From: Helianthus annuus
Lineage: Eukaryota > Streptophyta > Magnoliopsida > Asterales > Asteraceae
NCBI RefSeq assembly: GCF_002127325.2
Contig: NC_035448.2
Span: 86,508,587 to 86,572,586, forward strand
Length of the DNA: 64,000 nucleotides
Reading direction: 5' to 3'
A program made the position numbers and the translations under genes. Below the pieces are notes generated by a model. The model was given only the letters and a program-made list of their open reading frames with translations. It had not been told where the DNA came from and searched no databases. Below, piece by piece: positions 1 through 11,660 of the stretch (position 1 is its first letter; every line of letters begins with the position of its first letter).

Positions 1-137
1 ATGTAAAGGTTATTTAAGGTATGTTAAGTATATGTTGATGTTCCGGAGTATTTGTCGCATTAAACTGAGTACGTTTACGCACTAGTTTGCGTATAATTCT
101 CCAGAAAGCGATGTAGAGTTTGAAATTGAACAAGAAT
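1..137 (-). repeat. Inverted LTR fragment related to the U3 of element A
   Basis: This stretch matches the reverse complement of about 21115-21254, which lies in the 5' part of the 3' LTR of element A, with only a few mismatches by eye. The match stops near 137, before the LTR terminus would be reached, so this is a fragment. The following bases 138-240 show nothing I recognise. Confidence 0.75.
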
Positions 138-240
138 TGATATGTGCAAAAGATACACATATTTATACAAGATCCCAAGTATGAAATACAATATTTCATT
201 GGCTTGGTATTTGTTTGATGGTCGCGGTGACACAGGTGTC

Positions 241-634
241 ACAAGCATACTGATTAAACCTGCCTGAAGAGCTGGATGCGGTACACAACGTCTTTCACGT
301 GCCCAATCTGAAGGAGTGTTTGTCAGCTAAAACATTCGTTGTTCTTTTAGGAACTTGTGATTAACAACCAACTACGCTTCATGGAGGAACCGGTTGAGAT
401 CAGGGATCAAGAAACCAAAACCCTCAAGCGTGGTACAATATACCAACAGACCGAGTTCGTTGGATCTCGCGTCGAGGCCCAGAGCTTACCCGGGAACGGG
501 AAAACCAGATGATGTGCATGTATCCCCAGTTGTTTACAAACATTACTTCTAGCACTGAGGCTACAGCTGAATTTCGAGAAGAAATTCCAAACCAACAGGG
601 GATGATGTGACGCCCCACGAAAACGTTTAATCAC
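241..634 (+). pseudogene. Element Z: decayed 3' end of gypsy pol (integrase tail and chromodomain)
   Basis: Translation across frames gives the end of a Ty3/gypsy polyprotein: a stretch like [18 protein letters not shown] (the integrase-chromodomain linker), then a chromodomain core resembling RVRW..RRGPELT and a tail ending near YPQLF. It most resembles the C-terminus of element C further right (its 34459-34800 region). Stops and frameshifts interrupt it. It reads towards the LTR that follows, so it is the 3' end of a plus-strand element whose remainder lies left of the window. Confidence 0.8.
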
Positions 635-659
635 ACTAGCTTGTCAGTGGCTGCACGCT

Positions 660-695
660 AAATTTCGGGATGAAATTTCTTGAACTTGGGGATAA
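660..695 (+). other. Element Z: outer palindrome and polypurine tract
   Basis: A near-perfect palindrome (AAATTTCGGGATGAAATTT, 660-678) is followed by a purine-rich run ending GGGGATAA immediately before TGTGACAC. This is the layout seen in front of every 3' LTR in the window, so it is the outer of two possible plus-strand primer sites in Z. Confidence 0.65.
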
Positions 696-944
696 TGTGA
701 CACTTCGGGTTTTCCTGTACGTTTCTTGAGTGCCATAATTAATTTTGTGAAACTCAATACTAATACTAAGTGAAATACGTACAAACCCTGTGAATCTAAT
801 GCTATGCGATTTTATGTGCTATGTGACGGTATGTGCTATGTGGCTTACATGTTTCGTTCTGTGGACCTTCGTGAAACTGCTTGTATCTACGTATGGTAAT
901 GGAGTCTATGTATGCATATAGAGTGTAGCGTATGACTGTTGCTT

Positions 945-981
945 AAATTTCGAGGACGAAATTCCTGTAACCTGGGGAGAA
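945..981 (+). other. Element Z: inner palindrome and polypurine tract
   Basis: AAATTTCGAGGACGAAATT at 945-963 is followed by CCTGGGGAGAA and then TGTGACAACTCG at 982. This is a second copy of the module at 660-695, 285 bases downstream. C and F use this inner type as their LTR boundary. Confidence 0.6.
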
Positions 982-3143
982 TGTGACAACTCGAACCTTT
1001 GACCCTAATCGTCGTGAGACGAGCCTGTTATTATTATTAATATTATTATCATTTTTATCGTGATTATTATTTACTAAAATAATTGGGATTACCGTTATAT
1101 TACTAAAAACTGGGCCAGTTGGTTGAGCAAGACTCCTATTTGTTCAAACGGACTCACGCACTTGGGCTAGGCCCAAGCTAACAAACCTAAACCCTACCTA
1201 TTTAAACAACCTTATAATCCCTTACCCCCCTCATTTTCTTCAAAACCAAAACCCTACAAAATCATAATCAGCCGCACATCTCTCCTCCTGCCTTCGATCA
1301 GCTTCTCCGGCAATCGGAGCTCTTCCGGCAAATCCCCCGGTGCTCCGTTCCTATTCCATCGCACACCCACAAGTCCGCAACACCCCTGAAAACCCCCTCC
1401 TCCCTCTTCACTTTAAGCTACCCAACACCCCCTGTCTCCCCTCGGCTTATCAGCTGACCACCGCCAACCGGTGGTGGCATATGGCGGCACCACAGCAAGA
1501 GTGGAAGTAAAAGGAGAGATAAAAGGAAGGCGGCGACGGCATTACATCTCTGACAGCGGCGATGACGGCGCCGCCGTAACGACGGCGGTGGTGCTCTGAT
1601 CTCCGACAGATTTCATTGGTAAGGTTAACCCCTCCTCGTTTCCTTTTCCTTACTGAAGGTGGACGATGATGAACCTAAATGTTGCTGCTATTTGATGTTG
1701 TTTGAGGATAAAGCCAGTGGTGGCCGGCGGCGGCTGTAACTGCCGGAAATAACGACGACGGAGACGGCTGGACGGTGGTTCTCGTTGGCAGCAGGTAGGA
1801 GTTAACTATTTTGTTTTGTATGTGCTATTTCTGTTTAGTGTGGGTGGCATTAACTGATTTGGAGTAGATATATTTGAGCATGGTATAAGAATTTTGTAAT
1901 AAGCAGATCCGAAATCAATTGATTACTTGCATTTTGTGGATTCAACTTCTTGTTCTCATTTGTTTAACTGTTCAAATAAGATTAGGGGTAAAAATTATGT
2001 TTAGAGTAGTTTGGACACCACCAGAGATACGTTGTTGCTGTTATGAATATATGCTCCTACATATGGATGTAATGGGTATTAGAGTATTATGTTGGTAAAA
2101 GATAGGATTTGTTTACTGTCTTAGATGATTGGTTGAATAAAAGTAGGTGTTTCTATATAAAATCTTTGATGGTGTTAGTAGGATTTTAACGAAAGTCTCA
2201 TAACAGTCTGTTGTATGTTTGAGTGATTTATTTGGGTTTTTGGTTGCTAAAAGTCATAATTAGTTTGATGATAAAAACCCCAAGGATGAACAGTTTGAAT
2301 GATAGGAAAACATTTTGAAAAATTCTGCTATTTGATCTGAATTGATTAGAATGGAATAATGAAAACATGTTAATGAATTTTGATTGGACAGTACATGATT
2401 ATGCAATTTGATTGGATAGTACAAAAAGCTGGCAAATGTTCTAGAAGGATTCCCGCAGTAGTTGCGAGTCGAGAACATGTGGTTTTAATTCGAGACCACT
2501 CATCGACCACTCGAAACCAGGCACTCCACATGTAAGGAATCGAGACCGGCACGGTTGTGACTCGAGACCTGACTCGAGGTCTTAAGGTTCCGACTCGCAT
2601 CTGCACTACTCGAGACCATCTACTTGCAACTCGAAACTTCTTGATTGCGACTCGAGACTTCGTGATCTCGAGTCGAGATCACCCGGTTTCGACTGAACTG
2701 GTCTTGTGGGCCAGTTTGGTTATTGGGCCGCACATAGTTAGATGATACGTTTTGGACTATGTGTTATTGTTACCATTACTGTACAATTATGCAAACTATC
2801 TGTGCTACGTGATGTGTGTTTAACTTTACTACATGTCGCTACTGGTTGACTGTTTATACGATTTGGATAGGCCCAATAACATTGGTGGGCCTTATGTACC
2901 ATGTGTTAACTGATGTTTTGGACTGTGTGCTAGTATTAATGTCTAACTGTTTCTGTTTAACTGTTTACATGCTAGAATAGGCCCAATACCGTGTATGCTT
3001 GTATGACATGCATGCTATGTGTTAGATACGTGTAGGATTTTACGTGGCACTACTTGCATACGAACCTAACGAATATTAATAACAATAATAGGGTAAGGTT
3101 GACCAACGTAACACAAGTAAAGTGACTACCGAGCAAAGCAAAG

Positions 3144-3730
3144 GTGAGTTCACTACTTTTTACTTAAAGCATGCGTTCCCGGTGGTTGGGAAATGGAACA
3201 AAACAACTTTTCCTGGTTTGGAATTGCTTACTATCTCCTTGTGCGGGATGCGGTATTTCTATCTCCTTGTGTGGGATACGGGTAACAACACTATCCCCTG
3301 TGAGGGATACAAACCTACTTTTCTCCCCTTGTGCGGGACCCTTAGTTAATTACTGTTTATACGGAATGCAACGAGCAACACTAAACGAAACTCTATCACT
3401 CAAGTCCCTACTACTTAATACCGATTAGTCACCGGGGCCAGGCGAACGAGTTATTAGTTGATAGCGGTATTTAGGTCTGACCAGCCTCACACCGACACTT
3501 GTTACTGGGAACGGGCGTGAACTAATAAACTCCGGCAACCGTCAGTGACGATAGAACATTGACAAACGGGGCACTGCGAAAACGTACGGTTAAGTAAGTA
3601 TTCAGTATTGGAAAAACAGTTTAGTCGCTTACTTATGGGGTAGCCCCCCATGGCATGTATAAACGGATAAATTAATTGGTTAAAACTAGTTTTTTTGGAA
3701 TTAAAACTGGAAAAACTGCAAACACGTCAG
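3144..3730 (+). other. Putative LTR intron, Z family
   Basis: The donor-like AAG|GTGAGTT at 3144 sits in a block (GAGCAAA..AAGGTGAGTTCAC) shared with LTRs X, C and F. The acceptor is less certain; the AG at 3729-3730 lies 259 bases before the LTR end, as in the other families. The inferred interval contains the short tandem repeats at 3215-3345. Confidence 0.4.
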
Positions 3731-3989
3731 CTCTGGACGGACGTTGCAATCAGATGGAGTGCGTGGTTCGTAAGTAACATGATAATAAACTTGTGGTTTC
3801 AATTATGATGCGTTTTCTTCCCCTTCCACTGTGAACTTAAAACTATGTTTTGAAAAATTTAAGTTAGGTCACTAGTTATGCTAATGCTTATAAACACAAT
3901 CTAATCCGTTCAATATAATTAGTGGCTAAGATCCTGGTCGTCACACACCTTGCGGTAATACTCCGCGTGTGGATTTTGGGGGTGTGACA

Positions 3990-4235
3990 TTAACTTTTCA
4001 TTTTGTAACGTTCGGAGGTATTAACGTTATTTGTAGGTTTAAAATCACATTCTATTAGTGTCTAAGTATGTTATTTTGTGCAAACCACAGAGACTAACTA
4101 TGTTAATACCCTAGAAGTTAATACCTCCAAACGTTACAAAATGAAAAGTTAATACCCTAGAATGTGATTTTAAAATATTAGTACCTAAGTATGTTATTTT
4201 GTGCAAACCATAGGGACTAACTATGTAATTAACTC
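3990..4235. mobile_element. MITE remnant truncated by the Z insertion
   Basis: This stretch matches the right three quarters of the complete 329-bp MITE at 52454-52782, including the terminal inverted repeat ending CTATGTAATTAACTC at 4235. Its left end is missing because LTR Z abuts it at 3989/3990. The internal sequence is itself a long imperfect hairpin. Confidence 0.8.
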
Positions 4236-5294
4236 ATGAAAATAAATATACCAAATGGTATATAAATTGATTTCTGAAATATTTTCAAAATGTGTCAGTT
4301 ATTTATATTTACCAGTGAAAACCGACGTCTCTTTAAAAGACTAAGCGCATGTTGCAAAGAACGTAAATAGGCTGGAAGCTGTCCGGTAATTGCTTAAGTG
4401 GAATTTGCAACTCCATACAAGAAGCCTAGTGGTATTACATAATCTTTTGTTATTCGATCCACATGTGGATATTTTATACACTTTGGTCTGTATATTATTT
4501 TATGAACTTTCGGACAATTGTAATTTGTAATAATTATTTCATACTCCCAATACTTCCGCTGTATTATTGTGAATATCTATATCAATTTTTCATAAATAAA
4601 CTCCAAGTCCGGGCCCTCTGAGAAATCAGGTATGAAAATGTTGCATCCGAATCATTCACAAGTTTATTCCGCAATTTGTTTTTAGTTAGTCGTGATTGAT
4701 TTCGTAAAAAAATATATTTAGGGGTTAATTTGATAAAGTTGAGTAGCTAAGAAGGTTTTTTCTGTAGCTAAGCAATAGATAGAGGAGTTGTTGTGTAAAA
4801 GTAAAAACTAAAAGTGAAGTATATAATCGAAAACAATAATAATCGGAATCTAGAATAGAAAACCCTAATTTCTTCTTCTGCCTTGCAAGTCCCTTGGATT
4901 GAACATCATCGGGTACGAATGAATCTCATCTGAAAATAGTATTTGTATGCGTTTGCCAGTCAGCAGTTGATATACTCCGTGAATGTTATGTTTTAATTGA
5001 TTGTTAGTTTTGTAAAGTCATATGCTTTCTTTCTTTCTGCAGGGGATGAATAAGTATATTTAAACATGATAATTCATAATAACCTACCTGCCCTGCCTGC
5101 CTGCCTTATATCAAATATAGATCCGATAGCGGTATAAATAAAATAAAAGTTGACATCCTACTGAAATAATAAGTTATAAAACAATAATTTACTCTTATCC
5201 TGTTGTTGTTGTTGTTAGATAAAGCTCAAGTTCTCACAGTACAATAAAGCCATATGCTTTCTTTCTTTTCAATTTGAGGAGGTGAGAGACAAGG
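4236..5294 (+). promoter_or_regulatory. Upstream region and 5' UTR of the VPS55 gene
   Basis: No protein gene is visible. The segment around 4855-4912 looks like a transcribed plant leader (AAAACCCTAATTTCTTCTTC) followed by a donor-like GGTACGA near 4913. A possible acceptor TTTCTGCAG ends at 5042 and another, GTTGTTGTTAG, ends at 5218, so at least one 5' UTR intron is likely. A short word, CATATGCTTTCTTTCTTT, occurs twice (near 5020 and 5251). I cannot fix the transcription start. Confidence 0.5.
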
Positions 5295-8250
5295 ATGGCA
5301 GACATACCAGGTTATCTGATAACCTGTTTGAATTCCGGAAAACTTGCTCTTTTGGCTATTTTGGTATCTGGAGGGATCGTATTGCAAATACTAGTAAGAT
5401 GCAAACCCCCTGTATGTATACATGCTTAAAGATATTAGCTACCTCATTTACCTGTTTTCTTTCATCGCAACAGGCATGTGTTTTGTACAATAATTGGTGG
5501 CCAATGCTAACAGGTACCAGGAGGACTTTAATTCTTGCATATGAATTTCCTGTTGTTGACAATTCCAATTATTACATCACCTCACCTATCATTTTTCAAT
5601 AAGGGTTGGTTCGGTTATGGGCTAAAACTGAACCTAGAAACCATTTTTTACTTTTTTATTTTCCTAACTGATCAGTTATGTTTCTTTATTAGAAAAGATG
5701 GTTTGTTTCGGTTAACCACTGACTGTGGACATAGGTGGATTCTAATTAATAACTCCAATTATATCTTCGGTCAGATAATGTATTAGAAATCTTTTCTAAT
5801 TAGTTAATATGTGAGAGTAAGTGATATGTTATCTATAACGAAAAATAATTAATAATTGGTTTTAATTTCAGTTCTGTATAACGCATAAACGAACCATAAA
5901 ACTTGTTTCAGAATAATCATGATAGAACCATCGGTTTTTCAGCCCACCTTTAGTGTGAACCATGGGTCTAATGGCCTTGTCTCAAAATGATTCACACCCG
6001 CTGCTATATTTTCTCTGAGGGTTGAAAAAATGATTGCTTATTTTTGGAAAGATTCCGAATGAAGTTATTATTATCAGAACAAATAACTTCATATGGTTCT
6101 TTTAACATAAAACAGTATACCAAATTTACGTTGTTATTATTGACGATGCAGCATTGATGTATGTGATTCTCCTTGTGCCGTTGATATTATTTGCTGGGTC
6201 GGATACTTCTGTCTACTACACTGAATCTCAAAGCAGGTATGTATATTCCTTTTGAAATACCACCCTTGCCAATTTACTGTTAGGCTATATTGCTGATGTC
6301 TGTTATATGGGAACGGGTCAATTCGGATTGTGTTTTATTGGTAACAGTTAAAAAATAAAGTAAACGGATAAATTTGGGTTTACATGCCAATAGCTTCTAA
6401 TAGGGTTCAAATTTGGGTTTACAAGTTGTCCTTTATGTTTACACCAAATTACAGGCGCTGTCCTTTAGCGCAAAAGTTGACAAGTTTTGTACTTAATGTT
6501 TCAAAGTTTTGCACGTTATGTCCTTTAGGCCAAACCCAGTTAGATTTTTTGGTTAAATTTGGTCATGTGCCTTGCACATGAGGGCATTGTTGTCTTTTCA
6601 TCTCTTTAGGGACTATTTATTATGTACAACAACTAATATTGAGGGGCTATTGTGTAGAAAATAAATACATATTTTGCATCTACAAGCTCAGCTTCCTCCC
6701 TCATTCTCTCTCTTTCATCCCTCACTCTCTCTCTATAACAATGGTGGTTTCTACAGTTTCTACACGAAGAACAAGCGGACCAGTGATACGATCTCACTTT
6801 CCATCTAGAACGACGTCGTTTGCATCTACAAGCCAAGCTTTCTCCACCGAATCCACTTCGTTTTTCCGAAACCGATCAGAATCACACACTCCGGCATATA
6901 GGACGATGTCGTCTTCGTCTTCCGTACGGTTTTCGCTCGATAACCGTCCGATTTCTCCGAGCAGATCCATATCTTCTCCGGTAAGAAATCACAATCAGGC
7001 GGTGAAGAAGACGTGTATGTGCTCGCCTACAATGAACGCATCCAGGTTCGTTCCGGTGTAGCTTGCATAAGAACAGTAACAATAACAATGGCAACCGCAG
7101 CAACAGAAACGTTTTCATGTTAGATCTTCTAATTTTGGTGATGAATGTAGCATCACCACGGCACCACCACCTATTAGATCTTCTAATTTTGGAGTAGGGG
7201 TGTTGTCGCCGGAGACTCGATGCCGGAATTGATTTTTTGGGTTTTTGATATTTTTGGTTTTGGGGATTTTTCAGGGTTTTCTGATTTGGTATTTAGGTTT
7301 TTTATTTTTGGGGGTTTTTGATGTAACAGTGAGCAGTGGAGGTAGAGGTGGATGTGAAGGGTAGGGGTGGCAGTGGGAGTGGAGGGTGGTGGTGGTGGTG
7401 GTGAAGGGTGGTGATGATGGATCTAACCAAAATAATAATAATATTTTAAATTATTTTGTTTTATTTTTTAAATATTATTAAATAAATGGGGTAAAAAGAC
7501 TAAAATGCCCTTGGGTGACTAGATCTAACCAAAAAATCTAACTGGGTTTGGCCTAAAGGACATAACGTGTAAGATTTTGGAACATAAAGTACAAAACTTG
7601 TCAACTTTTGCGTTAAAGGACAACGCCTGCAATTTGGTGTAAACATAAAGGACAAAACTTGTAATTTACTCTTTTTTTTTTGGTTCTAAAAAGTAGGCAT
7701 GGCTTTCTATTGCATGTGGCACAAGCGCTCTCGTCTTGTACATGGGCAGATTTTGTGCTTCTTTAGGTTGTACATATAGCTTTTTAGGCTGTGTTTATGT
7801 ATTTGATCCTATATATATAGAGGTTTTACCATCTAAATATTGGGTACGTCAGAAGTATAAAAATTATTATTATATAAATGCCCTATGCCTCGCATACATG
7901 GCGTGTCCGCCTTCTTAGGGTGGAGGGACCCTATCGCCTATCTTTACATTTTTTAATGTCTTGGTGATGGATCATATTTATTTAGCACAAATTGAATAAT
8001 AAAATAAATCACATGAACCTAGCTATTTTGACTTTGTATTGTGTTTTACAGCTGGGAGGATGCAACCAAGTTTCTTACAGGGGCTTCAGCAATGGGCAGT
8101 GTGGCAATTCCTGTAATCTTGAAGCATGCAGGTGTGATTACGTGGGGTGCATTTGCAATGGAGATTTCGTCGCTTTTTGTGTTTGTTATGGCAATATTAT
8201 GTTTGACTGGAATGAATAGTGATGATGGAGGAGGGTATCGTATGATCTGA
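5295..8250 (+). CDS. VPS55: VPS55-family endosomal membrane protein (four coding exons)
   Basis: The coding exons are 5295-5393, 5474-5513, 6152-6236 and 8052-8250 (99+40+85+199 = 423 bases, 140 residues). All three introns are GT-AG: GTAAGA..CAACAG, GTACCA..GATGCAG and GTATGT..TTTACAG. The protein starts MADIPGYLITC and carries family blocks such as LAILVSGGIVLQIL, LYNNWWPML, TKFLTGASAMGS and ILKHAGVITWGA. Four hydrophobic segments fit the four-helix topology of VPS55/LEPROT proteins, and the length is normal for plant members. In yeast, Vps55 acts with Vps68 in late-endosome-to-vacuole transport, so a similar endomembrane role is inferred. No stop or frameshift is seen. Intron 3 is enlarged to 1815 bases by a transposable element. 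It is the only host gene in the window. Confidence 0.95.
6404..7671. mobile_element. TIR transposon inside VPS55 intron 3, carrying a gene fragment
   Basis: Bases about 6418-6590 and 7500-7671 are long inverted repeats of about 170 bases. They share words such as TTTATGTTTACACCAAATT, CAAAAGTTGACAAGTTTTGTA and CCTTTAGGCCAAACCCAGTT in opposite orientation. The right end is GTAATTTACTC at 7671; the left terminus is degraded and set approximately. I found no clear target duplication. No transposase is present, so it is non-autonomous. The long inverted repeats and the captured gene piece suggest a Mutator-type (Pack-MULE-like) element, but this is inference. Confidence 0.75.
6741..7125 (+). pseudogene. 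Captured plant serine-rich-protein gene fragment
   Basis: From an ATG at 6741, after a CT-rich leader typical of plant 5' UTRs, the frame reads a Ser/Arg-rich protein beginning MVVSTVSTRRTSGPVIRSH. It contains SSVRFSLDNRPISPSRSIS and KKTCMCSPTMN, the family blocks of a small plant serine-rich protein family of unknown function. The frame ends at 7061. The conserved continuation (PGSFRCSLHKN) is present in another frame from about 7036, so a small indel near 7032 breaks the gene. An Asn-rich tail follows, and a 19-base word (TTAGATCTTCTAATTTTGG) is duplicated at about 7121 and 7173. It lies within the TIR element and was probably captured by it. Confidence 0.75.
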
Positions 8251-8994
8251 GTCAAATCATGGTCAGCTTTCTGTGGGAGTTTGATGTTTCATGTGCTTGT
8301 TTGTTTGTTTGTGTGGCAAATATGTAAATTTCATGACTTTATTTTATTCTTTGGTGTTTCTTCCTAGCACAAGCTTTTCCAGATCTGAATTAACCACCAA
8401 ATGTAGAAGAATTTGAAACTTTGTTGGAATGTGGTTTTTTCTGTCTGGAAAAAGCTTTGCTTGGTTCCTGTTTGAAGTATAAATCTTTAATATTGAAGTT
8501 GATGGAATATTTTTTGGGGAATCAGTTATTTCATCATGGTATATGCTTTATCCTAAGATTGCATTTGATAAAAAGGTAAACATAAGAATGGAGCGTGGGA
8601 TAGTTTTGGTTTTGTCTTGAACGGAACTATTTACAACACTTAGATTATTCCATAACCGATCGAGTTTGGTAATAATTTTTAAACCGTCGGTTCAGTCATG
8701 TTATAAAGAGGCTTTATTACATGACAGATGGTTACTGTTTCGTTGCTCTCTCTATTTACTCACCATAATATTATTACCATTTCACTTTGACCAACCATTT
8801 TCACTTTGGCCAATCATTGTAATGCTTGTTGACAGAATAGGACGAGTTTCTCCCTTCTATTATCAGCATGTGTTGCTGATACGATTAATCCCTCCCTCAA
8901 TTATTTCCAAAGACAAACCTGATCTGCTACATGTGTATTCTAAAAGGGGCAAAGGGAAAGTATCTACAAGTCGCTAAGAGTTTGTTATAAACTA
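8251..8994 (+). other. VPS55 3' UTR and intergenic sequence
   Basis: The first 200-300 bases are T-rich and look like a plant 3' UTR. The rest, to the TTA duplication at 8995, holds nothing I recognise. A 103-codon open frame at 8666-8977 has no recognisable protein character. Confidence 0.5.
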
Positions 8995-8997
8995 TTA

Positions 8998-9299
8998 GGG
9001 GGTAGGGACGCCCATCACTCACCACTCACTCATCACTCACAACAGCCAATCAATTTCCACCATGTCATCGAGCATTATTCCATCACTAGTGATGGATTTT
9101 AATGGAAATGCCAATCATTCACACACACTATCAAAATCATTCAAAAAAAAAAAAAAAAAAAACTGAATTCAATCAACTTCTTCGCGCGTCATGGCTACAA
9201 CGCGTTTTAGGATCCACGCGTGATCAATATGGGTGGCGGCGGTGTTCCCTTACATTCCACGCGTGATGGAGGTGCCATCACGGGGCGCCCCGTCCCCCC
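8998..9299. mobile_element. Tourist-like MITE (302 bp)
   Basis: The ends are imperfect inverted repeats: GGGGGTAGGGACGCCC on the left, and on the right the complement of GGGGGGACGGGGCGCCCC. TTA flanks both sides (8995-8997 and 9300-9302), the 3-bp duplication typical of PIF/Harbinger MITEs. It contains a poly-A run near 9146 and repeated CACGCGTGAT words. It ends directly before a TATA-like TATAAATA at 9304. Confidence 0.75.
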
Positions 9300-9302
9300 T
9301 TA

Positions 9303-11059
9303 GTATAAATAGTATTGAATAATGTTCAGTGAGAGAGGTGTGAGTTGTTAGTTATTGTGGCTCTGCATGTTTCATGGAGAGAGGGCTTGCCCTGGGTATA
9401 TTGTAATGATAAAATCTTCCCACCATTTTTCCATTCTCTTTCAAAATTCAGATCTGAGTTCATAATTCACATTCAGTTATCCATCATTGGTCCGACCTGC
9501 CCTAGACCTGCCGATTCCCTTTCTTCTTCCATGGAAACTTGTACAAATACTCATTTAGGTGCCCAGGAAACTCATATTAAACAACTTCAGAGTGATATTG
9601 CGGAAATCGAACATACTCTGAAGGCGTTTGAGGAGGATCATGATGAATCCGATGAGTTTCGTAAAGTGGTTCTCGTGTGGATGAAGCATCAGGAGAAGAA
9701 GATCGATGGTTCATCTGGATCTGGGTTTCCAACGGATGTTACCTCTGTTTCGAATTCGAAATTTGGTCAGAGTGATTCTTCTTCCGGCTATTGTGAAGAA
9801 GGTCAAACTCCCTGAGTTTTTTATGGTTTTGATCCTCAGGGTTAGATTCAAAAGGCAACGCTCTATTTCGACATCAACAATACTCCAGATCCTTTATGTC
9901 TTTGTTTGGCTCAATTGAGTATGGTTGGGTAGCTCAACACTGGTTCACGGTTATCACTCAGGTTCGTGATTCTCTGTCCTGGGCGGAATTTCAATCAGAA
10001 TTGCTCCAACGTTTTACAGGATTAGAAATTCATAATCCTTATGAACAATTAGCCAGGATTCAACAATCTGACTTAATTCACGATTATATTGATGATTTTG
10101 AATATCTGTAGTCATTGGTACCTTGTTTGCCGAAATCTCAATCGTTGGCGTATTTTGTGGCCGAATTGAAAATGGATATTAAGAAGTGGGTTAGGTTACA
10201 TCGTCCTCAGTCGCGATTGAATGCGATGTATTTGGCAATAGATGTGGAAGACATGCTCCGCCCTAATTTCGGCACCAATTCTATTTCTCGTTTTCGTTAT
10301 CTCAACCGTTATGGGCCCCACCATAATGGATCGGATGATGGGCCTCCGAATTTGGGCCGAAGTGAGCCCAAATCATTATTTTCTAGTAAATCTAGTGATA
10401 GGGTTTCTCGTACTGACGTATCTCGTTCCGATGTCTCTCGTTCTTTTCCAAATTCCAAATCACCGCTTCCATCTTCTAGTAAATCTGGGCAATTATTCTA
10501 CTGGGACACGAGGGTTCGATCTCTCTCTCGCACTGAGTGGGGGATCGCCATAAGAGGGGTCTGTGTATTCTTTGTGGGCAACTATATGGGCCAGCTCACA
10601 AATGCCTAGAGGGGAAACTTCAGGTGTTATTGCTGGGTGATGATGAGTATGAGTCTGGCGAGGGGGAGATTTTTTAATTGGAACACCAGAGTAGTCCGGA
10701 TGGATTCAAAACTAGGGGATTCTTCTAATGGTACTTGTTTGCCTTTAGAGTCGGTGGGCCTGTTGGCTGAATTAGGGGGGGGGGGGGGGTGCTAAGACGT
10801 TACGTTTTGAAGGAGCGTTATTGGAAATCCCAGTTGGTAGTCTGGTTGATAGTGGTGCGACCCAGAATTTCGTTTCTCGTCGTGTGGTTCTTGCTTTGGG
10901 TCTTCCCTTCACCACTTTTTTGGGTATTCGTATCAAATTAGGGGACGATCATTATGTGTTTGTCATTGAGCGTTGTTATTGTTTATCGGTTACTATTGGT
11001 CCTTGTACTTTTGTTATTGATGCTCTGGTATTTGATACGGGGAACATTGATATGATATT
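9303..11059 (+). pseudogene. Element E, left part: gypsy gag and protease (old lineage)
   Basis: A TATAAATA box at 9304 and a leader precede an ATG at 9531 (METCTNTHLGAQET). Across several frames the gag core can be read: KATLYFDINNTPDPL, VAQHWFTVITQVRDSLSW, FQSELLQRFTGLEIHNPYEQLA, HDYIDDFEYL, then SRLNAMYLAIDVEDMLRP. At 10821-11059 the protease carries VDSGATQNFVSRRVV with the DSGA active-site motif. A 13-base G run (10777-10789) and several frameshifts inactivate it. The frame stops at GNIDMI because element F inserted there and resumes at 49834. Its gag and RT differ clearly from the Tekay-like elements; a Reina-like chromovirus is my best guess. No 5' LTR is recognisable. Confidence 0.8.
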
Positions 11060-11660
11060 TGTCACACCCCCAAAATACCACATGCGGAAACCCTCCGCGA
11101 GGCGTGTGACGTACCAGGATCCTAGCCACCAATCACATTGAACTCATAAATGTGTTTAAATAAAACTTTCATTCCTTATCATAAAGTGTTACAAACGTTA
11201 CATATCATTCATTGTATACAGCGGAAGCATAACTCATTTGTTAAGTGTTTCATAAACCATGTATACATAACCCATTAAGCTTGTATAACGATTCCATGTA
11301 TCTCGACCCATGACCACTTCAGCATCCCAGACAGCAAGTCCCAATGATGTAAACCTACAGACCTGCAAGCATGCAGACAAGTGTGTCAGACGACGCTGGT
11401 GAGTTCAAAGTTTTGTTAATGTGTTTGGATACCAGTTACCAGATTAAAACGTTTCACAGATGCATTGTTGTTAATCACACGCTTACCGCAGATGGCTCCA
11501 GATGATTTGCCCTAAACCCCAATGCCTCTATCAAAGCAATGGCCATGATGGGTAATTCATCACCGACCTCCCCGATGCGGTGTGAGGGTGCGAAACCTAA
11601 GTAGCGCTACTAACTAATACCCCGTTGCCTCCCCGGCAACAATCTGTTGGAGGGACTTGA
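11060..11660 (-). mobile_element. Element F: 3' LTR, first piece
   Basis: It starts TGTCACACCCCCAAAATACC and matches the first 606 bases of the right-hand F LTR (47497-48102) with few differences. It is preceded by ATATT (11055-11059), which recurs after the right LTR of F at 49829-49833. The match stops at GGAGGGACTTGA where another LTR fragment has inserted. The remainder of this LTR resumes only at 42867, with about 1.57 kb missing. Confidence 0.9.

Larger units (their letters stand above)
696..3989 (+). mobile_element. Element Z: 3' LTR (about 3.3 kb, or 3.0 kb if it starts at 982)
   Basis: The LTR ends at 3989 with GGGGGTGTGACA, the same terminal block as LTR X (24065) and the reverse complement of the C and F LTR ends. 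Two starts are possible: TGTGACAC at 696 and TGTGACAA at 982, each preceded by a palindrome and purine tract. A TATA-like TATTTAA lies near 1197. A cluster of degenerate CGAGAC/GACTCGAG words covers about 2460-2695. A splice-donor-like AAGGTGAGTT is at 3141-3150. Repeats of a word like CTATCTCCTTGTGCGGGAT occupy about 3215-3345. The 5' LTR is outside the window, so age cannot be judged. Confidence 0.8.

Noticed and set aside
8666..8977. 103-codon open frame downstream of VPS55
   Set aside because: It shows no recognisable domain or gene context. It could be chance in AT-rich sequence.
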